A DNA stretch of 6,555 nucleotides from an uncultured Woeseiaceae bacterium (lineage in GTDB: Bacteria; Pseudomonadota; Gammaproteobacteria; Steroidobacterales; Woeseiaceae), in contig CALZHX010000363.1 of NCBI GenBank assembly GCA_945787435.1, positions 1-6,555 on the forward strand, in the 5' to 3' direction. The position numbers were made by a program, and so were the translations under genes. Below, piece after piece: positions 6,103 to 6,555 of the stretch. Every line of letters begins with the position of its first letter. Within the stretch, counting starts at the first letter, position 1. A model generated the notes under the pieces. The model was given only the letters and a program-made list of their open reading frames with translations, had not been told where the DNA came from and ran no database searches.

Positions 6103-6555
6103 ATGAACGCGACACCCGCAAAAAGTATCGACGCAGCAAACGTCGTTGGACACTTCATCAATGGCCAAGGCGTGGCCGATGACAACCGCCCTATCCCGGT
6201 AACAAACCCTGCGACAGGCGAGATTACAAAGCACGTAGCAATGGCAACCAGGTCCACTGTCGAGGACGCCATTGCCGCAGCCGAAGCGGCTTTCCCCGCA
6301 TGGCGCAACACGCCACCGGCAAAACGCTCGAAAATCATGTTCCGCTTCAAGGCGTTGCTCGAAGAGCATGCTGACGACATCGTAGCGGCACTGACGAATG
6401 AGCACGGCAAAGTGCTCGACGACGCGATGGGCGAGTTCGGCCGTGGTGTCGAGGTCGTTGACTATGCCTGCGGCATTTCACAACTGCTGAAGGGCGAGCA
6501 CACAAAGAACGTGGGTCCCAACATAGATAGCTGGTCAGAGTTCCAGCCGCTGGGC
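6103..6555 (+). CDS. mmsA: CoA-acylating (methyl)malonate-semialdehyde dehydrogenase, 5' part
   Basis: This is the first 151 codons of an NAD-dependent aldehyde dehydrogenase family member that runs off the window; the family is about 500 residues. MmsA converts methylmalonate semialdehyde to propionyl-CoA, and malonate semialdehyde to acetyl-CoA, with CoA and loss of CO2. The N-terminus has the family pattern: HFINGQGV (17-24), PVTNPATGEI (32-41), AAFPAWRNTPPAKR (63-76), NEHGKVLDDAMGEFGRG (100-116), and the MmsA-typical EVVDYACGISQLLKGE (118-133) and EFQPLG (146-151). The catalytic cysteine and NAD-binding residues lie beyond the edge. TGGAGA around 6093-6098 places a GGAG core five bases before the ATG. 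The 21-bp gap after the aminotransferase argues for one transcript: that enzyme's semialdehyde product is this enzyme's substrate. Confidence 0.92.
   Translation, partial: MNATPAKSIDAANVVGHFINGQGVADDNRPIPVTNPATGEITKHVAMATRSTVEDAIAAAEAAFPAWRNTPPAKRSKIMFRFKALLEEHADDIVAALTNEHGKVLDDAMGEFGRGVEVVDYACGISQLLKGEHTKNVGPNIDSWSEFQPLG

Overview
This is a chromosomal metabolic region, most likely from a free-living gammaproteobacterium. HemN aligns along its whole length with the enterobacterial type, the regulator is PuuR-like, and the heme A synthase is of the Cox15 type used by proteobacteria with aa3-type oxidases. No mobile element, CRISPR array, tRNA or rRNA gene is visible. The taxonomic guess rests on remembered protein similarity, so the genus is left open.

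Left part (1-541): a 70-residue cold-shock protein runs leftward (40-252). A 289-bp divergent intergenic region separates it from ctaA. That region holds a short hairpin in the csp leader and a strong Rho-independent terminator (344-370) oriented leftward. No protein gene lies immediately to its right on that strand, so the terminator is an orphan. The flank at 371-520 has several mutually exclusive inverted repeats and could be a small RNA or leader.

Middle (542-3000): ctaA (heme A synthase) and hemN (oxygen-independent coproporphyrinogen III oxidase) run rightward, 31 bp apart, as a small heme-biosynthesis pair. hemN converges with ilvE across only 9 bp. The two stop codons lie in two adjacent near-identical 13-bp units.

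Right part (2997-6555): two divergent units share a 156-bp control region. Leftward is a PuuR-like XRE-cupin regulator followed by a branched-chain aminotransferase (ilvE). Rightward is a beta-alanine/omega-amino acid:pyruvate aminotransferase followed by mmsA, a CoA-acylating (methyl)malonate-semialdehyde dehydrogenase cut by the window edge. The rightward pair would convert beta-alanine to malonate semialdehyde and then acetyl-CoA. It could likewise convert 3-aminoisobutyrate to propionyl-CoA. The regulator probably controls both units through two TGTTTA...AGCTAA sites 73 bp apart. IlvE adds a link to valine, whose breakdown also reaches MmsA.

No clearly new biological system is visible. 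The items most worth checking are the paired operator sites, the orphan terminator with its structured flank, the regulator-ilvE coupling, and the 13-bp duplication at the hemN/ilvE junction.
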